From positions 1-44,779 of the forward strand of contig NZ_JAQVEJ010000005.1 in NCBI RefSeq assembly GCF_028698005.1: 44,779 nt of DNA. The letters are read 5' to 3'. This document shows, in pieces, positions 1 through 9,707 of the stretch. Both the position numbers and the translations under genes were made by a program. Source of the DNA: Hydrogenophaga sp. GTDB taxonomy: Bacteria > Pseudomonadota > Gammaproteobacteria > Burkholderiales > Burkholderiaceae_C. How positions within the stretch are numbered: the stretch's first letter is position 1; the number at the start of each line of letters is the position of its first letter. The notes below the pieces were generated by a model, which was not told where the DNA came from, did no database searches, and saw nothing but the letters and a program-made list of their open reading frames with translations.

Positions 1-273
1 TCAGTTCAGCGCGTCCTTGAGTGCCTTGCCCGGGCGGAACTTGGGCACCTTGGCAGATTTGATCTTGATTTCAGCACCCGTGCGCGGGTTGCGACCTTTG
101 CGTGCCGGGCGCTTGGTCACCGAGAAGGACCCGAAGCCAACCAGCGACACGGTGCCGCCTTTCTTGAGCGTGGTACGGATGGCGGTGATGGTCGAATCCA
201 GCGCGCGGGTGGCGGCCGCTTTGGAGATATCGGCTTGTTTGGCAATGTGTTCGACGAGTTCTGTTTTGTTCAC
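1..273 (-). CDS. hupB: HU-family DNA-binding protein
   Basis: 90 aa; [27 protein letters not shown]...[20 protein letters not shown], classic HU signature. Start codon is GTG (cac at 271-273 on +). Confidence 0.96.
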   Translation of the reverse strand: MNKTELVEHIAKQADISKAAATRALDSTITAIRTTLKKGGTVSLVGFGSFSVTKRPARKGRNPRTGAEIKIKSAKVPKFRPGKALKDALN

Positions 274-565
274 AAAAAGCCCCTCTTGAAGTGTTGAATA
301 CCGGCAGGATCATGGTCGATCCACAGACACACAAACGCATGCCCACCTTGGCTTGACCGTCGATCACATGACTCGCCCGGCATACCATCCAAGTAAACGC
401 CGGGCGCCTTTTGATTAGACCCACGCCCTTGCAAGACTGTCAATACTCGCCTGCCCGATACGGCGCCCAATCTGGAACGGGAGGCGAGATTCTAGTCGCT
501 TTCCCGCGCCCGCTTCCCACAAACGCAACGCCTGGCCGTCAGCTTCGCGTCATGTCAGCACGTCG

Positions 566-1663
566 TCAGGCTCGCGCGACCACGGCGGCCACGGCACGGC
601 CGAGGTCCGAGGTCGTGGCCATGCCACCCAGGTCGCGCGTGCGGGGTGCGCCGCTGGCCGGGTCGAGCACGGCTTCGATGGCGCCCAGGATCGCATCGTG
701 CGCCGCACGGTAGCCCAGGTAGTCGAGCATCATGGCGCCGCACCAGATCTGCCCGATCGGGTTGGCAATGCCCTGCCCCGCAATGTCGGGCGCCGAGCCG
801 TGCACCGGCTCGAACAGCGAGGGGTGCTCGCGCGTGGGGTTGAGATTGGCGCTGGGCGCGATGCCGATCGTGCCCGTGCAGGCGGGGCCGAGGTCGGAGA
901 GGATGTCGCCGAACAGGTTGGACGCGACCACCACGTCGAAATGGTCCGGACGCTGCACGAAGTGCGCGGTCAGGATGTCGATGTGGAACTTGTCCACCTT
1001 GATCTCCGGATAGGCCTTCGCCATCTCGGCCACGCGCTCGTCCCAGTAGGGCATGGTGATGGCGATGCCGTTGCTCTTCGTGGCACTGGTCAGGTGCTTT
1101 TTCGGCCGTGTCTGCGCCAGCTCGAACGCGAATTTCAGCACGCGGTCGACGCCGTGACGCGACATCACGGTCTCCTGCAAGACGATCTCGCGCGGCGTGC
1201 CTTCGAACATGCGCCCGCCGACGCTCGAATATTCGCCCTCGGTATTCTCGCGCACGATCAGCATGTCGATTTCGCCGGGCTGGCGCGGGCTGCCGTCGCG
1301 CCGCACCACCGGCGCGATCACACCGGGCATCAGGCGTGCGGGCCGCAGGTTGATGTACTGGTCGAACTCGCGGCGGAACAGCAGCAGCGAACCCCAGAGC
1401 GACACATGGTCGGGAATCTTTTCCGGCCAGCCCACGGCACCGAAGTAGATCGCGTCGTGGCCACCGATCTGCTCCTTCCAGTTGTCCGGCAGCATCTTGC
1501 CGTGCTTCTCGTAGTAGTCCCAACTGGAGAAATCGAAGTGGTCGAACTGCAGGTTGATGCCGAAACGCGATGCGGCGGCTTCGAGCACGCGCAGGCCTTC
1601 GGGCATGACTTCCTTGCCAATGCCGTCGCCAGCGATGACGGCTATGCGATGGGTGGAGCTCAT
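566..1663 (-). CDS. Tartrate dehydrogenase / isopropylmalate dehydrogenase-family NAD-dependent decarboxylating dehydrogenase
   Basis: MSSTHRIAVIAGDGIGKEVMPEGLRVLEAA...; GDGIG N-terminus, LLIVRENTEGEYSS and SNLFGDILSDLGP motifs of the isocitrate/isopropylmalate dehydrogenase superfamily; closest in style to TtuC/YeaU. Confidence 0.88.
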   Translation of the reverse strand: MSSTHRIAVIAGDGIGKEVMPEGLRVLEAAASRFGINLQFDHFDFSSWDYYEKHGKMLPDNWKEQIGGHDAIYFGAVGWPEKIPDHVSLWGSLLLFRREFDQYINLRPARLMPGVIAPVVRRDGSPRQPGEIDMLIVRENTEGEYSSVGGRMFEGTPREIVLQETVMSRHGVDRVLKFAFELAQTRPKKHLTSATKSNGIAITMPYWDERVAEMAKAYPEIKVDKFHIDILTAHFVQRPDHFDVVVASNLFGDILSDLGPACTGTIGIAPSANLNPTREHPSLFEPVHGSAPDIAGQGIANPIGQIWCGAMMLDYLGYRAAHDAILGAIEAVLDPASGAPRTRDLGGMATTSDLGRAVAAVVARA

Positions 1664-1718
1664 CGGTGTTCCTTGTGCTTGTTGGAGTGTGGGGAAAAAA
1701 AGAATGGCGGTGCTGGCG

Positions 1719-2630
1719 TCAGGTGGGCCGCGGGACCCGTACCACGAGGCTGACGCCAAAGGCCGTGAGCGCGATACCTGCGATGGTGGCCAGTGTGACG
1801 GGCTCGCCGAACAGCACCCAGGCGACCAGCGCCGTGCAGGGCGGCACCAGGTACATGAGGCTGCTGACCGAGGCGGCCGCGCCGCGCTGGATCAGCAGGT
1901 ACAGCAGCGAGCTGCCGCCCAGCGTCAGCCCCAGGACCGACCAGGCCATGGCACCGGCCAGTTCGCCGTTCCAGCGCATGGCCTCGGTCTCCAGCAGGGC
2001 CAGCGGCAGCGTCACGACCAGTGCGGCCAGCAATTGCACCGTGTTGGCGGTGCGCACGTCACAGGGCTGCACGAAGCGCTTCTGGTAGAGCGTGCCGGCC
2101 GTGATCGACAGCAGCGCGACCAGCGCATAGGACAGGTTGAGCCAGTTGGCCTGGTCGCCCGGCCCGCCGGCGCCGAATTTGTTGGACACCACCAGCACGA
2201 GGCCGGCGAACCCCAGTAGCAGGCCCAGCCATTGCTTGCGCGAGACGTGATGGCCACTGACGCCGGACAGCCAGATCGCGGTGAGCACCGGCTGGATGCC
2301 CACGATCAGCGCGGACAGGCCCGAACCCATGCCGGCCTTGACCGCGGCCCACACGCCCCCCAGGTAGCCCGCGTGCATCAGCGCACCCGTCACCGCCAGA
2401 TGCAGCACCTGCCGCCGGCTTGCCGGCCAGCGCACACCCGCCAGCGCGATCCAGGGCAGAAAGCACAGGATCGACAGCGCGTAGCGCACCGCCAGGAACG
2501 TCATCGGCGGCGAGTGCGGCATGCCGTAGCGCGCCACGATGAAGCCGGTGCTCCAGATCAGCACGAACACCCAGGGCATGGCCCGGATCCAGGGGCTGGC
2601 GCCATCGGCGCGTGTGTCGGCGCGGCTCAT
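1719..2630 (-). CDS. DMT-superfamily (EamA) transporter
   Basis: 303 aa, about 10 hydrophobic segments, WSTGFIVARYGMPHSPPMTFLAVRY typical of EamA transporters. Confidence 0.87.
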   Translation of the reverse strand: MSRADTRADGASPWIRAMPWVFVLIWSTGFIVARYGMPHSPPMTFLAVRYALSILCFLPWIALAGVRWPASRRQVLHLAVTGALMHAGYLGGVWAAVKAGMGSGLSALIVGIQPVLTAIWLSGVSGHHVSRKQWLGLLLGFAGLVLVVSNKFGAGGPGDQANWLNLSYALVALLSITAGTLYQKRFVQPCDVRTANTVQLLAALVVTLPLALLETEAMRWNGELAGAMAWSVLGLTLGGSSLLYLLIQRGAAASVSSLMYLVPPCTALVAWVLFGEPVTLATIAGIALTAFGVSLVVRVPRPT

Positions 2631-2646
2631 GCTCCGGTGTCAGGGC

Positions 2647-3216
2647 TCAGCGCGCGCTCGCACGGATTTCAGGCAGGGCCTTGCGCAGATAGTACGCCAT
2701 CGACCAGATGGTCAGCACCGCCGAGGCCCAGATCAGCCAGGTGCCCCACAGATGCGTGTCGATCACGCCGAACAGCATGCCGTGGTAGAGCAGGAAGGGA
2801 ATGGCCGTCATCTGCACCGCGGTCTTGAGCTTGCCCACCATGTGCACCGCCACGCTCTTGTTGGCACCGATCATGGCCATCCACTCGCGCAATGCCGAGA
2901 TGGCGATCTCGCGGCCGATGATGATGAGCGCCACAAACACGTTGGCGCGGTCCAGATGCACGAGCACCAGGAGGCTGGCGCAAACGAGGAACTTGTCGGC
3001 CACCGGATCGAGAAAGGCCCCGAAGGCGGACGTCTGCCCCAGCCGGCGGGCGAGGTAACCGTCGGCCCAGTCGGTGGCCGCGAACACGATGAACAGCACC
3101 GTGGCCACGAGATTCTGTTGCGCGGCGGGCACACCTTCCCAATAGAACACCCCGACGATCAGGGGGATGGCGGCGATGCGCGCCCAGGTCAGCAGGGTGG
3201 GAAGGTTGAAGAACAT
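2647..3216 (-). CDS. pgsA: CDP-diacylglycerol--glycerol-3-phosphate 3-phosphatidyltransferase
   Basis: MFFNLPTLLTWARIAAIPLIVGVFY...ATDWADGYLARRLGQTSAFGAFLDPVADK: CDP-alcohol phosphatidyltransferase motif; located downstream of uvrC as in many proteobacteria. Start trimmed from the longer ORF 2647..3981. Confidence 0.95.
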   Translation of the reverse strand: MFFNLPTLLTWARIAAIPLIVGVFYWEGVPAAQQNLVATVLFIVFAATDWADGYLARRLGQTSAFGAFLDPVADKFLVCASLLVLVHLDRANVFVALIIIGREIAISALREWMAMIGANKSVAVHMVGKLKTAVQMTAIPFLLYHGMLFGVIDTHLWGTWLIWASAVLTIWSMAYYLRKALPEIRASAR

Positions 3217-3242
3217 GGCGCGATTATGGAGGAGGACAGGCG

Positions 3243-5279
3243 CTAGCGCAGCGCCCGGTAGATGGTGTCGGCCAGCTCCGGCGAGATGCCATCCACCGAA
3301 CTCAGGTCTTCGACGCTGGCGGCTGCCACACCGCGAACGCCACCAAAGCGCTGCAGCAGGCGCGCCCGCTTCTTGGGGCCGACGCCCGGGATGTCTTCCA
3401 GCTTGCTGCCACCGGTGCGCACCCGCGCACGTTGCGCGCGCATGCCGGTGATGGCAAAGCGGTGGGCCTCGTCGCGGATCTGCGCCACCAGCATCAGCGC
3501 GGCCGAGTCGTGTCCGAGCCAGACCTTGGGCCGGCCGTCGGCAAACACCAGTTCTTCCAGGCCGACCTTGCGGCCCTCGCCCTTTTCCACGCCAACGATC
3601 AGCGACAGATCCAACCCCAACTGCTGGAACACCTCGCGCGCCACGCCCACCTGGCCCTTGCCGCCATCGATCAGCACCAGGTCGGGCATGCGCGGTCCGC
3701 GCGGCGGCTGCGCGCCGGCGCCGTCGGCCTGCACCTCCACGGGGGTGTCGTCGCCGGCACCGGATGCGGGCGGGGCTTCGCCGCCCTGCTCGGCCCGCAG
3801 CGCCTCGGCGATGCGCCCGTAGCGGCGCAACAGCACCTGGCGCATGGCGGCATAGTCGTCGCCAGGGGTGATGCCCACGATGTTGTAGCGCCGGTACTGG
3901 CTGTTCTGCATCTTGTGGTTCTCGAACACCACGCACGAGGCCTGGGTGGATTCGCCCGCGGTGTGCGAGATGTCGAAGCACTCGATGCGCAGCTCGTCAA
4001 GGTTGTCGTCGGGCAGGCCCAGCGCCTCGGCCAGTGCCCGCGTGCGGGCCTGCTGCGAGCCCTCCTCGGCCAGCAGGCGCGCCAGCGCGATCTCGGCGTT
4101 CTTCTCGGCCATCTCCAGCCAGGCACGCCGGTGCTCGCGCGGCTGGTGCACGGCGTGCACCCGCACGCCGGCCTGCGCGCTCAGTGCCTCGATCAGGTCC
4201 TTGCCAACCGGGTGGCTCGTCACCAGCGTGTGCGGCAGCGCCGCACCCAGGTAGTGCTGCGCGATGAAGGCCTCGAGCACGCGCACGTGCACCTGCTCGA
4301 GCGGATCGGGCGCCTGCGCGGACGGGCTCCCGGCCTCCAGGTCGGCGGCGATCTGGGTCGCGTCGTCCACGTGGGACGGGAAGTACGGCCGGTCGCCCAG
4401 GTGGCGCCCGCCGCGCACCATGGCCAGATTGACGCAGGCACGGCCGCCCTGCACGCGCACCGCCAGGATGTCGACGTCGCGGTCGCTGGCGGTGTCCATC
4501 GCCTGCTGGTGCAGCACGCGCGAGAGCGCCGACATCTGGTTGCGGATCTCGGCCGCCTGCTCGAATTCGAGCTTCTCGGCGTGCGCCATCATGCGCGCCT
4601 GCAGCTCGTCCAGCACGGCCTGCGTCTCGCCGCGCAGGAACTGCTCGGCCGCGGCCACGTCACGCCCGTAGTCCTCGACGCTGATGAGATCCACACAGGG
4701 GCCGCTGCAGCGCTTGATCTGGTACAGCAAGCAGGGCCGCGTGCGGTTGGCAAACACCGTGTCCTCGCAGGTGCGCAGGCGGAACACCTTCTGCAGCAGC
4801 GTGATCGCCTCCTTGACCGCCCAGGCGCTCGGGTAGGGGCCGTAGTAACTGTGCCGCCGGTCCACCACGCCCCGGTAGTAGGCCATGCGCGGAAACAGGA
4901 TCGCGGGCGCCGCCCCAGGCCCCGCGGTGCGCCAGGTCTCGCGCGTGCCCGTGATCTTGAGGTACGGGTAGCTCTTGTCGTCGCGGAACAGGATGTTGTA
5001 GCGCGGCTGCAGGGTCTTGATGAGGTTGTTCTCGAGCAGCAGCGCCTCGGCCTCGGACCGGACCACCGTCGTTTCCATGCGCGCGATGCGGCTGACCATC
5101 TGGCCGATGCGCGTGCCGTCGTGGCTCTTCTGGAAATAGCTGCTGACACGCTTTTTCAGGTTGCGCGCCTTGCCCACGTACAGCAACTGCCCCTGGGCGT
5201 CGAAGTAGCGATAGACCCCGGGCAACGCGGGCAGGGCCGCGACCTCGCTGAGCAACTGTTCGGAATGGACCTCGGCCAT
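3243..5279 (-). CDS. uvrC: Excinuclease ABC subunit C
   Basis: 678 aa; [34 protein letters not shown] (GIY-YIG), UVR motif region, C-terminal HhH. Confidence 0.98.
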   Translation of the reverse strand: MAEVHSEQLLSEVAALPALPGVYRYFDAQGQLLYVGKARNLKKRVSSYFQKSHDGTRIGQMVSRIARMETTVVRSEAEALLLENNLIKTLQPRYNILFRDDKSYPYLKITGTRETWRTAGPGAAPAILFPRMAYYRGVVDRRHSYYGPYPSAWAVKEAITLLQKVFRLRTCEDTVFANRTRPCLLYQIKRCSGPCVDLISVEDYGRDVAAAEQFLRGETQAVLDELQARMMAHAEKLEFEQAAEIRNQMSALSRVLHQQAMDTASDRDVDILAVRVQGGRACVNLAMVRGGRHLGDRPYFPSHVDDATQIAADLEAGSPSAQAPDPLEQVHVRVLEAFIAQHYLGAALPHTLVTSHPVGKDLIEALSAQAGVRVHAVHQPREHRRAWLEMAEKNAEIALARLLAEEGSQQARTRALAEALGLPDDNLDELRIECFDISHTAGESTQASCVVFENHKMQNSQYRRYNIVGITPGDDYAAMRQVLLRRYGRIAEALRAEQGGEAPPASGAGDDTPVEVQADGAGAQPPRGPRMPDLVLIDGGKGQVGVAREVFQQLGLDLSLIVGVEKGEGRKVGLEELVFADGRPKVWLGHDSAALMLVAQIRDEAHRFAITGMRAQRARVRTGGSKLEDIPGVGPKKRARLLQRFGGVRGVAAASVEDLSSVDGISPELADTIYRALR

Positions 5280-5344
5280 GGGTCCGTATTGTGGCGCTTC
5301 GCCGATGGCTGCGCTGCCCCTGGCGCGGCGTGGACAATCGCCCC

Positions 5345-6445
5345 ATGCGATGGGACATCTTTTGCCGCGTCATCGACAACCTGGGCGACACCGGCGTCTG
5401 CTGGCGCCTGTGCGCCGACCTGGCCGCGCGCGGCGAAGACGTGCGCCTGTGGATCGACCTGCCCGACGATCTGGACTGGATGGCACCCGGCGCGCTGCAG
5501 GGCCGCTGGCCGGGTGTTCAGGTCATCCGGTGGACCGACCCGCTGCCCGCGGGGCTGGTGGACGCCCTGCCCCCGGCCGACGTCTGGATCGAGGCCTTCG
5601 GCTGCGATCCGGCACCCGAGTGCATCGAAACGCTGGCCCGGCGCCTGGCGGCCGGCGCGACGCCACCGGTCTGGCTCAACCTCGAATACATGAGCGCCGA
5701 GGCCTATGTGGAGCGCTGCCACCGCCTGCCTTCGCCGGTGATGTCGGGCCCCCTGAAGGGTCTGACCAAGTGGTTCTTCTACCCCGGCTTCACGCCGGCC
5801 ACCGGCGGCCTGCTGCGCGAGCCCGGATTGCCGGCGCGCCAGGCAGCCTTCGACGCCGGCCGCTGGCTCTCATCACGCCGTCTGCCGGCCGGCGATGCCG
5901 GACGCCACCGCATCAGCCTGTTCTGCTATGAGCCACGCCCGCTACGTGACTTGCTCGCCGGCGCCGGCACGGCCAGCCACCCGGTGGACTGGCTGGTCGC
6001 GGCCGGGCGCACCGCCGATGCCGTCGCCACGGTCTGGCCCGCCGATGCACCCCGGCCGCCCCATGCCCGGCTGCACACCCTGCCGCACCTGACCCAGTTT
6101 GATTTCGATCACCTGCTGTGGTCCTGCGACCTCAACTTCGTGCGCGGCGAGGACTCGCTGGTGCGCGCGCTGTGGGCCGGCAAGCCCTTCGTCTGGCACA
6201 TCTACCCACAGCACGACAACGCGCACCACGCCAAGCTCGACGCCTTCCTCGACTGGCTGGACGCCCCGCCCTCGCTGCGCGCCTTCCACCACTGGTGGAA
6301 CGACATCGCCACCGGGCACCCGGGCTGGCCTGGCTGGGACGTGGTGGCCACCTGGCGGGCCTGCGCGCAGGCGGCACGCGCGCGTCTTCTGGCTCAGCCC
6401 GACCTGGTGAGACAGTTGCTGGAATTCGTGAGGGAAAGGCGCTAA
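5345..6445 (+). CDS. earP: Elongation factor P maturation arginine rhamnosyltransferase EarP
   Basis: [49 protein letters not shown]...; C-terminal [34 protein letters not shown]; directly upstream of efp. Confidence 0.95.
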   Translation: MRWDIFCRVIDNLGDTGVCWRLCADLAARGEDVRLWIDLPDDLDWMAPGALQGRWPGVQVIRWTDPLPAGLVDALPPADVWIEAFGCDPAPECIETLARRLAAGATPPVWLNLEYMSAEAYVERCHRLPSPVMSGPLKGLTKWFFYPGFTPATGGLLREPGLPARQAAFDAGRWLSSRRLPAGDAGRHRISLFCYEPRPLRDLLAGAGTASHPVDWLVAAGRTADAVATVWPADAPRPPHARLHTLPHLTQFDFDHLLWSCDLNFVRGEDSLVRALWAGKPFVWHIYPQHDNAHHAKLDAFLDWLDAPPSLRAFHHWWNDIATGHPGWPGWDVVATWRACAQAARARLLAQPDLVRQLLEFVRERR

Positions 6446-6620
6446 AATCCAAGGTTTTGCGTATATCCGCATCGGTTGTCGGGCCTGACGCCCGTCGATG
6501 CCGGCCGCAAGCGTGTGTCGTCTGCCTCGCCGCACAGATCGCCCACACTGCGCCACGCTGCTCCCTTCCCGGGGCAACGCCCTCCATCTGCGCACACGCG
6601 GCCCAACCGTTGGAAGACCC

Positions 6621-7175
6621 ATGAAAATCGCTCAAGAAATCCGCGCCGGCAACGTGATCATGCACGGCAAGGACCCGATGATCGTCCTGAAGACCGAATA
6701 CGCCCGCGGCGGCCGCGGCGCCGCCACCGTCCGCATGAAGCTCAAGGGCCTGCTGGGCAACATCGGCACCGAAGTCGTCTTCAAGGCCGACGACAAGATC
6801 GACAACATCGTCCTCGACCACAAGGAGTGCACCTACTCCTATTTCGCCGATCCCATGTATGTCTTCATGGACGCGGAATACAACCAGTACGAGGTCGAGG
6901 CCGAAAACATGGGCGACGCCCTGCACTACCTGGAAGACGGCATGGCCGTGGAAGTGGTGTTCTACGAAGGCAAGGCCATCTCGGTCGAGCTGCCCACGTC
7001 GGTCGAACGTGAAATCACCTGGACCGAACCCGCCGTCAAGGGGGATACTTCGGGCAAGGTGCTCAAGCCCGCCAAGATCGCCACCGGTTTCGAAGTGGCA
7101 GTGCCGCTGTTCGTGTCGCAAGGCGACCGGATCGAAATCGACACGCGCACCGGCGAGTACCGCAAGCGGGTCTGA
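6621..7175 (+). CDS. efp: Elongation factor P
   Basis: [45 protein letters not shown]...; Arg at residue 32 in the loop normally modified by EarP. Confidence 0.98.
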   Translation: MKIAQEIRAGNVIMHGKDPMIVLKTEYARGGRGAATVRMKLKGLLGNIGTEVVFKADDKIDNIVLDHKECTYSYFADPMYVFMDAEYNQYEVEAENMGDALHYLEDGMAVEVVFYEGKAISVELPTSVEREITWTEPAVKGDTSGKVLKPAKIATGFEVAVPLFVSQGDRIEIDTRTGEYRKRV

Positions 7176-7191
7176 TCCGTCCCCACACAGC

Positions 7192-7221
7192 AAGAGGCTC
7201 CTACAGGAGCCTCTTTGTTTT
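7192..7221 (+). terminator. Rho-independent terminator after efp
   Basis: Perfect 10-bp stem AAGAGGCTCC-taca-GGAGCCTCTT followed by TGTTTT. Confidence 0.85.
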
Positions 7222-7311
7222 GGGAGGCCTGAAATCGCTCGCCCAGCCGGCCGGCATCAGGACCCCGGCGATGAACTCACCACACGACAGGCAAAGAAAG
7301 GACACACGTTC

Positions 7312-8199
7312 ATGGAAACCACCCAGCAACTGAGCGAACAGCGGCTGGCCGACGCGTGGGCCGAATTGCAGGCACATTCCAGCAACGGCAATGCCCTGCA
7401 GGCCGACGCCTACCGCCTGGCCTTCGCCGACCCCGAGTTCCTGCTGCGCCGCGAGACGCGCGGCATCCGCTTCCAGCTGGAGCTGCTCAAGCCCGATCTG
7501 GCCCAGAGCGAGCAGGGGATCGACAACACGGTCGTGGTGTATGGCAGCGCACGCCTGCGCGAGCCGGCGCTGGCGCGCGAGCACCTGGCCGAGGCACAGG
7601 CCAGCGGCGACGCCCGTGCGATCGCTCGCGCCAAGACCTTGCTGCGCAACGCGCACTACTACGACAAGGCGCGTGAATTTGCCCGCATCGCGGCCCGCTA
7701 CAGCAAGCACTGCGCACGCGAAGACCAGCTTTTCATCTGCACCGGCGGTGGCCCCGGCATCATGGAAGCGGCCAACCGTGGTGCACACGACGAAGGCTGT
7801 CTCAACGTCGGGCTGAACATCACCCTGCCGCATGAACAGTCGGGCAACCGCTACATCACACCCGAACTGAGCTTCAAGTTCCACTACTTCGCGCTGCGCA
7901 AGATGCACTTCATGATGCGTGCCAAGGCGCTGGCGGTGTTCCCGGGCGGCTTCGGCACGCTGGATGAACTGTTCGAGGTCATCACGCTCGTGCAGTGCAA
8001 GAAAGCCAAACCGGTGCCCATCGTGCTGTTTGGCAGCGAGTACTGGAAGCGCCTGCTCAACCTGGAGGTGCTGGTCGAGGAAGGCACGATCTCACCGGAA
8101 GACCTGAACCTGTTCACCTACCAGGACGACCCGCAGGCCGCCTGGGATTACATCCTCGACTTCTACAACCTGCCACACGTCGAGTCGCGCTGCGACTGA
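7312..8199 (+). CDS. LOG-family (lysine-decarboxylase-like Rossmann fold) protein
   Basis: FICTGGGPGIMEAANRGAHDEG and FPGGFGTLDELFEVITLVQ motifs; PGGxGT signature of the LOG/TIGR00730-type family. Confidence 0.9.
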   Translation: METTQQLSEQRLADAWAELQAHSSNGNALQADAYRLAFADPEFLLRRETRGIRFQLELLKPDLAQSEQGIDNTVVVYGSARLREPALAREHLAEAQASGDARAIARAKTLLRNAHYYDKAREFARIAARYSKHCAREDQLFICTGGGPGIMEAANRGAHDEGCLNVGLNITLPHEQSGNRYITPELSFKFHYFALRKMHFMMRAKALAVFPGGFGTLDELFEVITLVQCKKAKPVPIVLFGSEYWKRLLNLEVLVEEGTISPEDLNLFTYQDDPQAAWDYILDFYNLPHVESRCD

Positions 8200-8220
8200 G
8201 CGCGCTGCCCGGGCAAAGAA

Positions 8221-8243
8221 AAGGGCCCGCGAAACGGGCCCTT
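8221..8243. terminator. Bidirectional terminator between convergent genes
   Basis: AAGGGCCCG-cgaaa-CGGGCCCTT, 9-bp perfect stem between the LOG gene (+) and the RND outer-membrane gene (-). Confidence 0.7.
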
Positions 8244-8282
8244 CCGGTGCCGGCACGTCATGCCGGATCATCGCCAGCCGGT

Positions 8283-9707
8283 TTAGCTGGCGTCGGCCGT
8301 CCAGCCACCGCCCAGGGCCTTGTACAGGCCCACCTGGTTGAGCTGGCGCGCCAGGCGCGTCTGCGTCAGGCCCTGCTGGGCGCTGAACAGCGAGCGCTGA
8401 GCATCCAGCAGATCCAGGAAACTGGCGACACCATTGCGGTAGCGCAGGTCGGCCAGGCGCACACGCTCCGCCTCGGCCTGCACCAGTTGCTCCTGGGCGG
8501 CCAGTTGCTCGCCATAGGTGGCGCGGCCGGCCAGGGCATCGGCCACTTCGCGGAACGCGGTCTGGATGGTCTTCTCGTAGGTCGCCACGGCAGCCACCCT
8601 GGAGGCTTCGGCTGCTGCCAGCGCCGCCCGGTTGCGGCCCAGGTCGAAGATCGGCAGCAGCGCCTGCGGCGCCAGCGTGAAGCCCCAGCTACCGTCCTTG
8701 AACAGACCCGAGAGCTCGGTACTGGCCGACCCCAGCGAAGCGGTCAGCGAGATCCGGGGGAAGAAGGCCGCACGCGCCGCGCCGATGTTGGCGTTGCTCG
8801 CCATCAGTTGCTGCTCGGCCGCGCGGATGTCCGGGCGGCGCGTCAGCAGATCCGAAGGCAGGCCTTCGGGCACGTCGGCCATCTGCACCGGCGGCTGGAC
8901 GCCCGCCACCGGCAGCAGATCCGCCGGCACGGGCTGCCCCGCCAGCAGGGCCAGCGCGTTCAGGTCCTGCGCCCGCTGGCGCTCCTGCTGGGCACGCGTG
9001 GCGCGTGCCGTGGCGGCCAGCGATTCGGCCTGGCGCAGGTCCAGCGCCGACGCGGCCCCATTGTCAAAGCGCAGCCTGGTCAGGCGCAGCGAATCCTCGC
9101 GCGTGGCCTGAGCCCTGCGCGTGAGGTCCAGCATCTCCTCGTCGGCCTGCACCGTCAGCCAGGTGCTGACCACGGCCGCCACGATACTGGTCTGCGCGGC
9201 CCTGGCGGCCTCCTCGGTCGCCAGGTATTGCGCGAGCGCGGCCTCCTTGAGACTGCCCAGGCGGCCGAAGAAGTCGATCTCCCAGGCGCTGACCATCAGA
9301 CCGGCCGTGTAGACGCTGCTGATGTCCCCGCCTTCGGTGCCCTTGCGCTCGCCGGTCACCCCGGCCGCGACCGTCGGCGCCTGGTTGGCGCGGGCGATGC
9401 GGTACTGCGCGCGCACCTGCTCCACGTTGGCCATCGCCACGCGCAGGTCGCGGTTGTTCTCCAGCGCCAGTTGCACCAGCTTGCGCAGGCGCTCGTCGGC
9501 CACGAAGTCCGACCACGCCGGCAACGCCTGGCCGGCCTGGGCATCGGCTGCCCCGCTGGGAAAGGCCATGGGCACAGGCGCGGCGGGGCGCTGGTAGTCG
9601 GGTGTCAGCGAGCACGCCGTCAGCACCGCCAGCGACAGCACGCTGGCGGCCAGCCGGCCGCGCGGGGCGGACGTCCGCGTCATGTTCTTGATGGCTTGCT
9701 CACTCAT
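8283..9707 (-). CDS. oprM: RND efflux outer-membrane factor lipoprotein (NodT/OprM family)
   Basis: Lipobox LAVLTACSLTPDYQRP; OMF repeats; start MSEQAIKN overlaps the stop of the upstream RND gene. Confidence 0.92.
   Translation of the reverse strand: MSEQAIKNMTRTSAPRGRLAASVLSLAVLTACSLTPDYQRPAAPVPMAFPSGAADAQAGQALPAWSDFVADERLRKLVQLALENNRDLRVAMANVEQVRAQYRIARANQAPTVAAGVTGERKGTEGGDISSVYTAGLMVSAWEIDFFGRLGSLKEAALAQYLATEEAARAAQTSIVAAVVSTWLTVQADEEMLDLTRRAQATREDSLRLTRLRFDNGAASALDLRQAESLAATARATRAQQERQRAQDLNALALLAGQPVPADLLPVAGVQPPVQMADVPEGLPSDLLTRRPDIRAAEQQLMASNANIGAARAAFFPRISLTASLGSASTELSGLFKDGSWGFTLAPQALLPIFDLGRNRAALAAAEASRVAAVATYEKTIQTAFREVADALAGRATYGEQLAAQEQLVQAEAERVRLADLRYRNGVASFLDLLDAQRSLFSAQQGLTQTRLARQLNQVGLYKALGGGWTADAS

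Noticed and set aside
698-1753. 351-aa plus-strand ORF opposite the tartrate dehydrogenase-like gene
   Set aside because: Antisense to a well-supported dehydrogenase; no family motif.
3432-5693. 753-aa plus-strand ORF opposite uvrC
   Set aside because: Shadow ORF; overlaps uvrC completely and also the earP start in another frame.
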